Notes: generated by a model from the letters alone, not told the origin. Shown: positions 50,780 through 59,417, counted from the stretch's first letter. The stretch is 64,000 nt of DNA from an uncultured Collinsella sp. (GCA_900542325.1 UQMY01000003.1:30701-94700), one strand, 5' to 3'. Made by a program: numbers and translations.

Positions 50780-51667
50780 TTACTGAAGCGCCTGTGCGCC
50801 TAGGGCCAGGCAGCCCATGATGCCCTGCTTGCCCTCGAGGCTGTTGTTGACGATGTAGGTATCGATGTCGTTGACCTCGGGCGTGACGATATAGCCGTTG
50901 AGCATCTCGGCGCACTTCTTGCGCGCGAGCGGCACGATGGGGGTGTGGTCGGCCACGCCGCCGCCGATGACGATCTTCTGCGGCGCATAGCACAGGATGA
51001 AGGTCATGAGCGCCTGCGCCAGATAGCCGGCGAGCAGATCCATGGCCTCCGGGTCATCGGCCATGTCTCCGGCGCTCTTGCCATCCCAGCGCCTTTTAAC
51101 GCCGGGGCCGGCGATGAGGCCCTCGAGGCAGTTGTCGTGGAAGGGGCAGGCGCTGTGCTCGCCAATGGTGTCGCGCGGGTCGCGCGTGACCAGGATGTGA
51201 CCGGCCTCGGGATGCATCATGCCGTGCACGAGCTTACCGCCCGAGAGCACGCCAGCGCCCACGCCGGTACCGATGGTCAGATACACCACGTCCGTGAGGC
51301 CCTGGGCGCAACCAAAGGTGACCTCGCCCAGGCAGGCGACGTTGACGTCGGTGTCGTAGCCGCAGGGAATATTGAGCTCGTTTTGGATGGTGCCCAGCAG
51401 GTCAAAGTAGCGCCATGCCGTTTTGGGCGTCTCCAGGATCTTGCCGTATTGGGGCGAGGCGGGGTTGACTGCGGTGGGGCCAAAGGCGCCGATGCCCAGC
51501 GCGGCGATGCCCTTGTTCGCAAACCATGCGTTGACGGCCTCGACGGTCTCCTGCGGGGTCGTGGTCGCGATCTGCTCGCACTCCAGGACCATACCGTCTG
51601 CATAGCCCGTGGCGCAGACCATCTTGGTGCCGCCGGCCTCGAGCGCTCCGATAAGCTGCTCTGCCAT
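50780..51667 (-). CDS. ROK-family sugar kinase, fructokinase-like
   Basis: The 295-residue protein begins GALEAGGTKMVCATG (6-20), the ATP-binding start of ROK kinases of the fructokinase branch. It has GTGVGAGVL (about 133-141) and the zinc-binding set H-x-x-x ... CPFHDNC (about 155-180). It probably phosphorylates fructose or a related hexose. ATG 51667 is chosen by homology length; AGAGAGGA precedes it. It stands alone, with no transporter beside it. Confidence 0.85.
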   Translation of the reverse strand: MAEQLIGALEAGGTKMVCATGYADGMVLECEQIATTTPQETVEAVNAWFANKGIAALGIGAFGPTAVNPASPQYGKILETPKTAWRYFDLLGTIQNELNIPCGYDTDVNVACLGEVTFGCAQGLTDVVYLTIGTGVGAGVLSGGKLVHGMMHPEAGHILVTRDPRDTIGEHSACPFHDNCLEGLIAGPGVKRRWDGKSAGDMADDPEAMDLLAGYLAQALMTFILCYAPQKIVIGGGVADHTPIVPLARKKCAEMLNGYIVTPEVNDIDTYIVNNSLEGKQGIMGCLALGAQALQ

Positions 51668-51740
51668 AGTATTCCTCTCTGGGACGAGTTGCTCCGTGAC
51701 TAAAGTATAGCGCTCTAAAAAATAAATGAGGTCGCTATAA

Positions 51741-51781
51741 AAAGAAACCTCATGGCCCAACGGGTTCACGAGGTTTCTTTA
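51741..51781 (-). terminator. Terminator of the aminotransferase gene
   Basis: AAAGAAACCTC and GAGGTTTCTTT form the stem; on the minus strand the right side runs into TTTCTTTTT. Confidence 0.7.
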
Positions 51782-51804
51782 GTGCCTTTAGTTACTGACC
51801 GTCC

Positions 51805-52986
51805 TTACCCGCGCGGGTTGATTTTATCACGTAGCGACTTGAGGTTCTCAAGCGCAGCGTTGAGCGTCTCGTCTCGCTTGGCAAAGTGGAAACGAATCAG
51901 ATGGTTGACGGGCTCGCGGAAGAAGCTCGAGCCCGGAACGGCGCCCACGCCCACCTTGGTGGCCAAATCCTCACAGAAGTCGAGGTCGCTGTCATAGCCA
52001 AACTCCGAGATATCCATCATCACATAGTAGGCGCCCTGCGGCACGTTGTGCTCAAGACCGATGCTATCGAGCCCCTGACAGAATAGGTCGCGCTTGGCGG
52101 TGTAGAGGTCGAGGACCTCCTGGTAATAGCTGTCGTCGAATTTGAGGGCGGTGACGACAGCTTCCTGCAGGGGAGCGGCAGCACCCACGGTGAGGAAGTC
52201 GTGGACCTTTTTAATGCGCTCGGTGATCTGGGCCGGGGCGATGGTGTAGCCCAGACGCCAGCCGGTGATGGAGTACGTCTTAGACAGCGAACTGCAGCTG
52301 ATGGTTCGATCGAACATGCCGGGCAGCGTGGCCATATAGACGTGCTCGTGGGGCGCGTAGACGATGTGCTCGTATACCTCGTCGGTAATGCAGTAGGCGT
52401 CGTACTTTTTGCAGAGGTCGGCGATTAAGGTGAGCTCCTCGCGCGTAAAGACCTTGCCGCAGGGGTTGGAAGGGTTGCACAGGACGATGGCCTTGGGATC
52501 GTTGTCGCGGAAGGCCGCCTCGAGTGTCTCGCGGTCAAAGTCGAACGCAGGTGGGTTAAGCGGCACGTAGATGGGCTCGGCACCCGAGAGGATCGTGTCG
52601 GCGCCGTAGTTCTCGTAGAATGGCGAGAAGATGACGACCTTGTCGCCGGGGTTTGTGACCGTCATCATGGCGGCCATCATGGCCTCGGTGGAGCCGCAGG
52701 TGACCACGATGTTCTCGTTGGGGTTGATCGGCATGCCCATAAAGTGCTCCTGCTTGGTGGCAAGCGCCTCGCGCATGGCCTGGGAGCCCCAGGTGATGGA
52801 GTACTGGTGGTAAAGCGGCTTGGGGTCGCTGGCGATGGCGCTCAGGCTGTTGAGCAGCTGCGCCGGGGGATCGAAATCGGGGAAGCCCTGCGACAGGTTG
52901 ACGGCACCATACTTGTTGGAGATGCGCGTCATGCGGCGGATGACCGAATCGGTAAACGCCGCCGTGCGGTTGGAGAGTTCTTTCAT
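51805..52986 (-). CDS. Class I/II pyridoxal-phosphate aminotransferase
   Basis: The 393-residue protein has the substrate segment NLSQGFPDFDPP (about 29-40), NPSNPCGK (about 169-176) and the cofactor-lysine motif SSLSKTYSITGWRLGY (about 230-245). These match the kynurenine-oxoglutarate/methionine aminotransferase branch; the amino acid handled is not certain. AAAGGA precedes ATG 52986, and the longer in-frame extension to 53142 has no such support. Monocistronic, with a terminator 24 bases beyond the stop. Confidence 0.88.
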   Translation of the reverse strand: MKELSNRTAAFTDSVIRRMTRISNKYGAVNLSQGFPDFDPPAQLLNSLSAIASDPKPLYHQYSITWGSQAMREALATKQEHFMGMPINPNENIVVTCGSTEAMMAAMMTVTNPGDKVVIFSPFYENYGADTILSGAEPIYVPLNPPAFDFDRETLEAAFRDNDPKAIVLCNPSNPCGKVFTREELTLIADLCKKYDAYCITDEVYEHIVYAPHEHVYMATLPGMFDRTISCSSLSKTYSITGWRLGYTIAPAQITERIKKVHDFLTVGAAAPLQEAVVTALKFDDSYYQEVLDLYTAKRDLFCQGLDSIGLEHNVPQGAYYVMMDISEFGYDSDLDFCEDLATKVGVGAVPGSSFFREPVNHLIRFHFAKRDETLNAALENLKSLRDKINPRG

Positions 52987-53150
52987 GCCTATCCTTTCGA
53001 GCATTGGGTGGAGCAAGTTTACTCCTATGGAATCGATGGGATTTGCTTGAAATGGTCTCGAAAAACTCTTTTCAAAATTCTTGAAAATTGGGGCTTGCAT
53101 CGCGTGGCGTTCCTTGCAATAATAGTCGAGCGCGAAGCGCACAGGACACG

Positions 53151-53224
53151 GTGGGTGTAGCTCAGTTGGCTAGAGCGACGGGTTGTGGTCCCGTAGGTCG
53201 AGGGTTCGAGTCCCTTTACCCACC
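53151..53224 (+). tRNA. tRNA-His (anticodon GTG)
   Basis: Acceptor GTGGGTG/TACCCAC with the extra G at -1 (53150) encoded, D arm GCTC/GAGC, anticodon arm ACGGG/CCCGT with loop TTGTGGT, T arm GAGGG/CCCTT. TTGCAT and AATAAT 17 bases apart upstream may be the promoter. Confidence 0.95.
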
Positions 53225-53249
53225 CCAGTTCTTGCTTCGTGTTGATATC

Positions 53250-53322
53250 GGGTCGTTAGCTCAGTTGGTAGAGCAGGGGACTCTTAATCCCAAGGTCCAG
53301 GGTTCGACCCCCTGACGGCCCA
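53250..53322 (+). tRNA. tRNA-Lys (anticodon CTT)
   Basis: Acceptor GGGTCGT/ACGGCCC, D arm GCTC/GAGC, anticodon loop CTCTTAA (CTT), T arm CAGGG/CCCTG. The outermost anticodon-stem pair is a G/A mismatch. It follows tRNA-His by 25 bases, likely in one transcript; its 3' end is duplicated downstream. Confidence 0.93.
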
Positions 53323-53570
53323 CCCAAAGTATGTTAAAGCGACTGGCTTAGGCTGGTCGCTTTTTTGTTGACCTCGCATGGGGTCGAACCCGTCGGGGCG
53401 CGAAGCTGAGGAAATGCGTAAGCATTTACCAGCGCAGCGCGCAAGGCGCAAAGCGCCGAAGCGGCCGCCTGCAAAGCAGGCTGACCCCCTGACGGCCCAC
53501 CAAAGCATGTTAAGACGGTCAATCTCGGTTGGCCGTCTTTTTTATTAACCTCGCATGGGGCCGAACCCGT
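53306..53570 (+). repeat. Tandem duplication of the tRNA-Lys 3' end and flank (attachment-site scar)
   Basis: The 19 bases at 53306-53324, which end the tRNA, recur exactly at 53483-53501. CCTCGCATGGGG-CGAACCCGT at 53372-53393 recurs at 53549-53570. Both pairs have an offset of 177. Each unit contains an intrinsic terminator at the same place (53338-53366 and 53514-53543) but with different stem sequences. Such a copy of a tRNA 3' end is the usual trace of integrase-mediated insertion; dinD lies immediately beyond. No integrase gene remains. Confidence 0.7.
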
Positions 53571-53585
53571 AAGGGCGCAGACGCT

Positions 53586-54446
53586 TTACAAGTCGAGCCT
53601 GCCCTGGGGGTCGGTGAATCCGTCTGTACCCTCCTTGAGCTTTTTCTCGTCTGCTTTCACGCGACGTTCGAGCTTCTTTGTATCTTCGGCAGGCGGTAGG
53701 TTCTCGGGTACAATTCCGCGGTCGATGAGGCTGCCACGCACGCTTGTGTTGTTCTCGACGTGCTCTTGCTTGATCTGGTCCAGACCGTACAGGTCGTGTT
53801 CCTCGGCGTTGAAGGCCGTCATCGAGTTCGTAAGGTCCTTTGCTTTGATGAGAACATCGGCTAGCCTGTCCGCCAATGCCGAGCTCTTGGATACGCCGAG
53901 CTGTTGCTTCATTTCCGCCGTGCTTCTGCCGCCGAATAACGCTTCATCGCCCTTCGACTTGATGATCGCGAATCCTTTGGAGTCCACGCCGCGTTTGAAC
54001 GCAATACCCGAGAGCTGTTTCTCTGAATCAGATAGCGAGTGGCGCGCCTGCAAGCGCTGAATCTCTGCGAAGCGCTGCTCTATGAGCTCTTGGCGGCGCG
54101 TCTGCACGGCGAAGTACGCCTGTGCGAGCGCGATTTCTTGCTTGTTTGAATCTCCGTTCTGGGCGATTAAATAGCATGCATAGCGCGTAAGTTTGTAGTC
54201 TTTAACCGCACGAGCGGCGACACCGGCAGTTACCATTTTCGTGGTGTCACGAAAATGGGAATCAACTGGAGTTTTGTTTGTTTCGCACGAGACTTTTGCC
54301 CTCTTAACAACTTCGGCAAAGTTCTCCCATCGAGTGTACCCCATGGGTTCCATTAAATCGCGTGCGAGCCAATACTCAACGCCGTCTTCCACATTGGCGT
54401 AGCTATCAAGTTTGACACGCCACTTCTCGATATCTCTACTGTCCAT
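53586..54446 (-). CDS. dinD: DNA-damage-inducible protein D
   Basis: DinD of E. coli is an SOS-regulated protein that binds and affects RecA filaments. The 286-residue protein has the N-terminal Bro-N-like domain (WRVKLDSYANVEDGVEYWLARDLMEPMGYTRWENF, beginning at residue 9) and the family's conserved TKMVTAGVAARAVKDYKLTRYACYLIAQNGD stretch (about 69-99). It is full length. Position next to the duplicated tRNA-Lys end suggests it came with a mobile element. No LexA box was identified upstream by eye. Confidence 0.85.
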   Translation of the reverse strand: MDSRDIEKWRVKLDSYANVEDGVEYWLARDLMEPMGYTRWENFAEVVKRAKVSCETNKTPVDSHFRDTTKMVTAGVAARAVKDYKLTRYACYLIAQNGDSNKQEIALAQAYFAVQTRRQELIEQRFAEIQRLQARHSLSDSEKQLSGIAFKRGVDSKGFAIIKSKGDEALFGGRSTAEMKQQLGVSKSSALADRLADVLIKAKDLTNSMTAFNAEEHDLYGLDQIKQEHVENNTSVRGSLIDRGIVPENLPPAEDTKKLERRVKADEKKLKEGTDGFTDPQGRLDL

Positions 54447-54530
54447 ATCTCCTCCTCGCTGGCCTATTGTCTATGCGGGCTTTGCCCGCTCTGTATTCAG
54501 AATTAGGATACGCTGCCGTGCGGACACGAA

Positions 54531-54564
54531 TGGGCCCCGTGCCACTTCGAGTTCACGGGGCCCA
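54531..54564. terminator. Hairpin between dinD and the flavoprotein gene
   Basis: TGGGCCCCGTG and CACGGGGCCCA form a perfect 11-bp stem with a 12-base loop. There is no T-run, so it may be Rho-independent only weakly. Confidence 0.5.
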
Positions 54565-54607
54565 TAGATATCGATTAGTTGTGTTTTGCTTTAGATAGGT
54601 GTCCAGT

Positions 54608-56134
54608 TTAATTCGCTCGATAGTGCGATCCGAGACTTTCGGTTCGCTTGCGCATGGCTTTGACCATTTCCTGTGCTAGTTGAATCTGCGATTGCAGGCG
54701 GGCGAGGGCTGCGATTTTGCTGTCATTGGCGTGTGGCTTGCTCAGCGCCGTTGCGTCGTCTTGCAGGCTTTCAAGCTGTTGCAGGGCCTTGGATAGACCC
54801 GCTTCGGTCCTGTTGATCATGCAGTAGGTACTCATTGTGCGTTTGAGGCAGCGGGTCAGGCGCTCGGCGTCTGCTGTAGCTATGCCATGCTGGGGGAGGG
54901 CGATATCCATCGGTGCGGCCGCCTCAGGAGCGTCCAGCGCTGCTTGGGCTGCCGATGCGCCCGCAATGCGCCCGAACACGATGCCATTGGCACTCGACAA
55001 GCCGCCGATGCGGTCGGCGCCGTGCATGCCGCCTGTTGCCTCACCGCAGGCGTAGAGGCCCTCAACGCCTGCGTACGCGGTCTTGTCGATTTTGATACCG
55101 CCGTTGGCGGCGTGGGCATACATCGCCACGCGCATCTCGTCGGTCGGCGCGATGCCGTGCTCGTCTTGCAGCCAGGTGGCAAAGGTCTGCACAAACTCGG
55201 GGATGTCCTCGCGGGGGAAGTCGTAGTGGAGCGCCAGGCCCTCTGCACCTGCCTGATCTATGACGAGGTCGATGGCGCGGGAGGCCAAGCGCGAGGTGAA
55301 AGGACCATATCCAGAGCGCTGCTCGAGCAGGTCGTCCAGCTTGTCGTCGGCAATATCTACCGGCTGGTCTACATGTACGTAGCGCCAGGTTTTCTCGTTG
55401 AAGACCAGGTTGCGCTTGGGCTCGATGAAACCGGGCATCATCTGCATGAACTCTATATTAGTAAGTGTTGCGCCGTGCGCCAGCGCGATGGCCTGCGAGG
55501 AGCTGAGCACATCAGCCGACGTAAGGCTGCGCTCGAACAGGCCGCCTGTGCCACCGGTTGCGATGATCGTGGCCTTGGCAGCAAAGGGCACGATTCGATT
55601 TTCGGTGAGGTCGTAGAGCACGGTTCCGGTTATTCTACCGTTCGTGTCCTCAACAAGGTCGATAAGCTCATAGCGGGGGAGCAGGCGAATGCCGAGTGAC
55701 TCGATTCGGGTCGTCAGAGCGTCCTCAAGGGGCTTGCGGGTGAGGCCGCGCCACATGCGCGTCTTGTGGTCAAAGCAGGGGATAAACTGCTTTTGCTGGG
55801 CGCTCTCGGCATTTTGTGGGCGTTGAAGTTCAACACCCAGATCCCGTTCGAGCCATGTAATTGCCTGGGGAATGCCGCGGACAAACGTCTGGACAAGCTC
55901 GGGGTCGGCGACGCCGCCACCAACGGTCTGGATGGTGTCGATGAGGTCTTGTTCGTCGCCTTCGTCGACGGGACCAATAAGGCCGAGGCCCCAGGTGCCC
56001 GGGAAGAAGCTCGATCCACTCATAGTCTTTCCGGCGCTTGCCACAGTGACGGTTGCACCCGTGCGTGCCGCTTCGATGGCGGCGCAAAGGCCCGCAATAC
56101 CAGATCCAATTACCAGTACGTCAGTCGATTCCAT
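54608..56134 (-). CDS. FAD-dependent flavoprotein of the fumarate reductase/L-aspartate oxidase superfamily
   Basis: The 508-residue protein starts DVLVIGSGIAGLCAAIEAA (5-23), a Rossmann FAD site, and has TIIATGGTGGLFERS (about 203-217) and a late GADRIGGLSSANGIVFGRIAG (about 378-398). The usual substrate segment E-FVQFHPT of aspartate oxidase reads IEFMQMMPG here, so the substrate is likely different. The C-terminal helical extension is NadB-like. No partner nad or electron-carrier genes adjoin. GAAAGGA precedes ATG 56134. Confidence 0.78.
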   Translation of the reverse strand: MESTDVLVIGSGIAGLCAAIEAARTGATVTVASAGKTMSGSSFFPGTWGLGLIGPVDEGDEQDLIDTIQTVGGGVADPELVQTFVRGIPQAITWLERDLGVELQRPQNAESAQQKQFIPCFDHKTRMWRGLTRKPLEDALTTRIESLGIRLLPRYELIDLVEDTNGRITGTVLYDLTENRIVPFAAKATIIATGGTGGLFERSLTSADVLSSSQAIALAHGATLTNIEFMQMMPGFIEPKRNLVFNEKTWRYVHVDQPVDIADDKLDDLLEQRSGYGPFTSRLASRAIDLVIDQAGAEGLALHYDFPREDIPEFVQTFATWLQDEHGIAPTDEMRVAMYAHAANGGIKIDKTAYAGVEGLYACGEATGGMHGADRIGGLSSANGIVFGRIAGASAAQAALDAPEAAAPMDIALPQHGIATADAERLTRCLKRTMSTYCMINRTEAGLSKALQQLESLQDDATALSKPHANDSKIAALARLQSQIQLAQEMVKAMRKRTESLGSHYRAN

Positions 56135-56325
56135 CGGATTCCTTTCTCGTCCGGCGCATTGTCGCACGGGTGATCGGTAATGGGGCCGCAAAGACTCGGC
56201 AAATCGGTAAAGGGCAAATATGGCAGGTGGGCGTCATGGACGCTCTGGCGCTCCGTCTCATCACATCTCGTATTTCGCCCCAACTGATATATCGGCATTA
56301 GCTACCCTGCGACAGCGCAAACAAA

Positions 56326-56358
56326 AAGAGCCGCCACCTTAAAAGGTAGCGGCTCTAA
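56326..56358 (-). terminator. Terminator of the GGGtGRT gene
   Basis: AGAGCCGC-ACCT and AGGT-GCGGCTCT form the stem; on the minus strand TTTTTG follows. Confidence 0.75.
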
Positions 56359-56390
56359 AGCTCAACTATATGAGCATCGCGCGGGCGCGA

Positions 56391-57395
56391 TTAGGCCTTG
56401 AGGGCCTCCTCGACGGCGACAGCGCAAGCGACAGTGGCACCGACCATGGGGTTGTTGCCCATGCCGATGAGACCCATCATGTCGACGTGCGCAGGCACGG
56501 AGGAAGAACCGGCGAACTGGGCGTCGGAGTGCATACGACCCATGGTGTCGGTCATGCCGTAGGAGGCAGGGCCGGCGCCCATGTTGTCCGGGTGCAGGGT
56601 ACGGCCAGTGCCGCCACCAGAAGCGACGGAGAAGTACTTCTTGCCAGCCTCGAGGCGCTCCTTCTTGTAGGTGCCAGCGACGGGGTGCTGGAAGCGCGTG
56701 GGGTTGGTGGAGTTACCGGTGATCGAGATGTCGACGTTCTCGTGCCACATGATGGCAACGCCCTCGCGGACGTCGTCGGAGCCGTAGCAGTTAACGGCAG
56801 CGCGGGGACCATCGGAGTAGGGGATGGTCTCGACGACCTTGAGCTCGCCCGTGTAGTAGTCGAACTGGGTCTTCACATAGGTGAAGCCGTTGATGCGGGC
56901 GATGATCTGGGCGGCGTCCTTGCCCAGACCGTTGAGGATAACGCGCAGCGGCTTCTTGCGAGCCTTGTTGGCGTTCAGAGCCAGGCCGATAGCGCCCTCA
57001 GCGGCAGCGAAGGACTCGTGGCCGGCCAGGAAGGCGAAGCACTCGGTGTCGTCGGAGAGCAGCATAGCGCCCAGGTTGCCGTGGCCCAGACCGACCTTGC
57101 GGTCCTCGGCGACGGAGCCGGGAACGGTGAAGGCCTGGATGCCCTCGCCGATGATGGCAGCAGCCTCAGAAGCGGTCTTGGCGCCACGCTTGACAGCGAG
57201 AGCGCAACCGAGGGTGTAGGCCCACTCGGCGTTCTGGAAGGCGATGGACTGGGTGTTGTTGACGATCTCACGCGGGTTGAAGCCCTTGTCGGTGCAGATC
57301 TGCAGAGCTTCCTCGAGGGAGGCGATGCCGTTGTCGGCGAGGCACTTGTTGATCTTGTCAGCGCGGCGCTCGTAACCTTCGAACGTAACAGTCAT
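56391..57395 (-). CDS. GGGtGRT protein
   Basis: The 334-residue protein contains SGGGTGRTLHPDNMGAG (about 258-274), the motif that names this anaerobe-associated family of unknown function. Glycine-rich segments GLGHGNLGAM and HVDMMGLIGMGNNPMVG flank it. It starts 18 bases after the NifU-like scaffold gene upstream, the pairing usual for the family, so a role in iron-sulfur cluster handling is inferred. AAGGGAGGG precedes the ATG. Confidence 0.85.
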   Translation of the reverse strand: MTVTFEGYERRADKINKCLADNGIASLEEALQICTDKGFNPREIVNNTQSIAFQNAEWAYTLGCALAVKRGAKTASEAAAIIGEGIQAFTVPGSVAEDRKVGLGHGNLGAMLLSDDTECFAFLAGHESFAAAEGAIGLALNANKARKKPLRVILNGLGKDAAQIIARINGFTYVKTQFDYYTGELKVVETIPYSDGPRAAVNCYGSDDVREGVAIMWHENVDISITGNSTNPTRFQHPVAGTYKKERLEAGKKYFSVASGGGTGRTLHPDNMGAGPASYGMTDTMGRMHSDAQFAGSSSVPAHVDMMGLIGMGNNPMVGATVACAVAVEEALKA

Positions 57396-57413
57396 AGTTA
57401 TTTCCCTCCCTTT

Positions 57414-58148
57414 CTACTCGTGAACCGGGAACACGCTGGCGACGGAGTGAGTCTCCTCGTCGGTGCGCGGGTCGATGTACTTGGCAGCGTTCTCCCACTG
57501 ACCATAGTGGCCCATAGCGCCAGCGATGGCCTCCTCGGGGGTCTTGCCGGCCTTGACGGCGTCGGTGAACTTGCCGAGGTTCAGGAACTCGAAAGCGATG
57601 ATCTCGTTCTTGTCGTTGAGAGCCATGCGAGTGACGTAGCCCTGAGCGAGCTCGAGGTAACGAGCGCCCTTGGCCTTGGTGCCGAACATGGTGCCGACCT
57701 GAGAGCGAAGGCCCTTGCCGAGGTCGTCGAGGGAGGCGCCCACGGGCAGGCCGCCCTCGGAGAACGCGGTCTGGCTGCGGCCGTAAACGATCTGCAGGAA
57801 GATCTCGCGCATAGCAACGTTGATGGCGTCGCAGACGAGGTCGGTGTTGAGGGCCTCGAGGATGGTCTTACCGGGAAGGATCTCGGAAGCCATGGCGGCA
57901 GAGTGGGTCATGCCCGAGCAGCCGATGGTCTCAACGAGGGCCTCCTCGATGATGCCGTCCTTGACGTTCAGCGTGAGCTTGCAGGCGCCCTGCTGAGGTG
58001 CGCACCAACCCACACCGTGCGTAAGACCGGAGATGTCGGAAATCTCCTTAGCCTGGACCCACTTGCCCTCCTCGGGGATGGGTGCGGGGCCGTGGTATGC
58101 ACCCTTGGCAACGGGGCACATGTTCTCCACTTCCTGTGAGTACTGCAT
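57414..58148 (-). CDS. NifU-like iron-sulfur cluster scaffold paired with GGGtGRT
   Basis: The 244-residue protein has a NifU-type core with cysteines in GWCAPQQGACKLTL (about 48-61) and ETIGCSGMTHSAAMASE (about 74-90), followed by a helical extension. It resembles the scaffold-like partner of GGGtGRT proteins rather than SufU, which is encoded separately at 59.4 kb. ATG 58148 is supported by AGAGAGGA; the in-frame extension to 58232 is not. It forms an operon with the GGGtGRT gene. Confidence 0.82.
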   Translation of the reverse strand: MQYSQEVENMCPVAKGAYHGPAPIPEEGKWVQAKEISDISGLTHGVGWCAPQQGACKLTLNVKDGIIEEALVETIGCSGMTHSAAMASEILPGKTILEALNTDLVCDAINVAMREIFLQIVYGRSQTAFSEGGLPVGASLDDLGKGLRSQVGTMFGTKAKGARYLELAQGYVTRMALNDKNEIIAFEFLNLGKFTDAVKAGKTPEEAIAGAMGHYGQWENAAKYIDPRTDEETHSVASVFPVHE

Positions 58149-58551
58149 GCCTCTCCTCTCTATCGTGTTGGCGTCCCGTCTGGGGGTCGTGGCTGGCGAT
58201 TGCCGGGCGACCCTTCGAAAGGGACATGACATGCAGCCCCTATAATACCGCGAAATGCACGGAATATTTGGCGAACGGCTCAGTTTTCGTAGCGAGAAGT
58301 CCGGAAGTTTTAATTGAAACGGTTTAACTCTATGTTCCGTGGTCGCGAACTTCCGTAGAGGGGGTTCGTCTTGGGCAAGCTTTTGGTCAGCTCTTGTATG
58401 CGTTGCGGGGTCTGACCTGTTGCAACGGTGCCGTTCGCCGCCCGTTTACTGCCTTTGGCCGCGCGAGTGTATTGTTTTGCGTGAATGTTTTGATGGCACG
58501 CTTCAATCGTGCTGTATTGGATGGCAATCAGATCCCGGCGAAGGGAGCGCC
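58149..58551. other. Divergent gap between the NifU-like gene and the REP-type transposase gene
   Basis: The gap holds a short palindrome CCCTTCGAAAGGG (58211-58223), a TATAAT at 58241-58246 and an inverted repeat CGGAAGTT/AACTTCCG (58302-58309 and 58348-58355). The latter has GTAG just outside, in the style of REP sequences. The open frame running into the transposase from 58339 looks non-coding until 58552. Confidence 0.4.
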
Positions 58552-59352
58552 ATGCAGCGCGTTTGGAGAACGGTTACCGGCTTTTACCATGTCTGTGCCC
58601 GCGGTGTGGGCAAGCAGCTCATCTTTGAGGGCGATGAAGACCGGTGGGAGTTTTTGGAGCTGATGCGCGAGTACTGCCGCGAGGCGGGCGTGACGGTTAT
58701 CGCCTGGTGCCTTATGGGCAATCACGTGCATCTGGTGCTTGCAGATTACGAGGACGCGATGAGCGCGGCGATGCACCGGCTGCTTTTGACGTACGCGCGG
58801 CGGTTCAATAAACGCACGGGGCGTACAGGTCATCTGTTCCAGAACCGTTTTGACCGGCGCTCGCTCGATACCGACCGTTATCTAATGGCTGCCATTCGCT
58901 ATGTTCACGCTAATCCGCAGGAGGCGGGTATCGCCCTGATCGAGCGTTATCCCTGGAGCAGCTTTGCCGAGTATCTGAGAGCGTATGACAACGATACGAC
59001 GAGGGGATTTTCGGACCCTTCTTGTGTGCTTGAGCTCTTTGAGTCTGCCAAGGGGTTTCTGGATTATTCTCTGTCGATGCCCGATGGTTCCGATCCGGTG
59101 ATTCACGATATGGATGAGACAGAGTGGGAGCGGCGTGCGTTTGCCGACAAGATGGCGAAGCGCCTGGGCGTGCCGCTCAACGAACTCAAGACCGTAGCGC
59201 CCTCGCGGCGAGATGGAATCATTTTCGCCCTGCACGATGGCGGCTACACGGTGCGCGAGATCGAACGGTATACGGGAATCAGCAAGAGTACCGTCTCTCG
59301 TATCGTGCGCGCTTATGCGCAGGTAAAGGCTCAGGCTGAGGGCTCGGAATAG
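58552..59352 (+). CDS. REP-associated tyrosine transposase (Y1, HUH type) with C-terminal HTH
   Basis: RAYT enzymes are single-copy relatives of IS200/IS605 transposases that act on short palindromes (REPs). The 266-residue protein has the HUH metal site MGNHVHLVL (about 51-59) and the tyrosine helix region AIRYVHANPQEAG (about 115-127). A helix-turn-helix follows at the end (GGYTVREIERYTGISKSTVSRIV, about 231-253). ATG 58552 follows GAAGGGAG. It is not flanked by IS ends and looks domesticated. The palindromic repeats of this window are possible substrates, which is inference. Confidence 0.85.
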   Translation: MQRVWRTVTGFYHVCARGVGKQLIFEGDEDRWEFLELMREYCREAGVTVIAWCLMGNHVHLVLADYEDAMSAAMHRLLLTYARRFNKRTGRTGHLFQNRFDRRSLDTDRYLMAAIRYVHANPQEAGIALIERYPWSSFAEYLRAYDNDTTRGFSDPSCVLELFESAKGFLDYSLSMPDGSDPVIHDMDETEWERRAFADKMAKRLGVPLNELKTVAPSRRDGIIFALHDGGYTVREIERYTGISKSTVSRIVRAYAQVKAQAEGSE

Positions 59353-59356
59353 AAAA

Positions 59357-59389
59357 TGGCCGAACCACTCTTGTCAAGCGATTCGGCCA
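59357..59389. terminator. Bidirectional hairpin between the transposase gene and sufU
   Basis: TGGCCGAA and TTCGGCCA pair around a 17-base loop, between two convergent genes; T-rich on the minus-strand side (TTTTC). Confidence 0.6.
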
Positions 59390-59417
59390 ATAAAATTCTT
59401 AAGATTTGGGACAAATA

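Noticed and set aside
53395..53480. Row of tiny hairpins as a CRISPR-like or integron-like array
   Set aside because: The units differ in sequence and spacing, and there is no repeat-spacer pattern or cas/integrase gene.
53284..53508. Minus-strand frame over tRNA-Lys and its duplicated end
   Set aside because: It overlaps a tRNA and its repeat; such AVRGSNPGP-type products are typical false genes antisense to tRNAs.
56370..58139. 589-codon plus-strand frame
   Set aside because: Antisense to the GGGtGRT and NifU-like genes, whose families are recognised; the product has no domain and the typical Val/Leu/Gly shadow composition.
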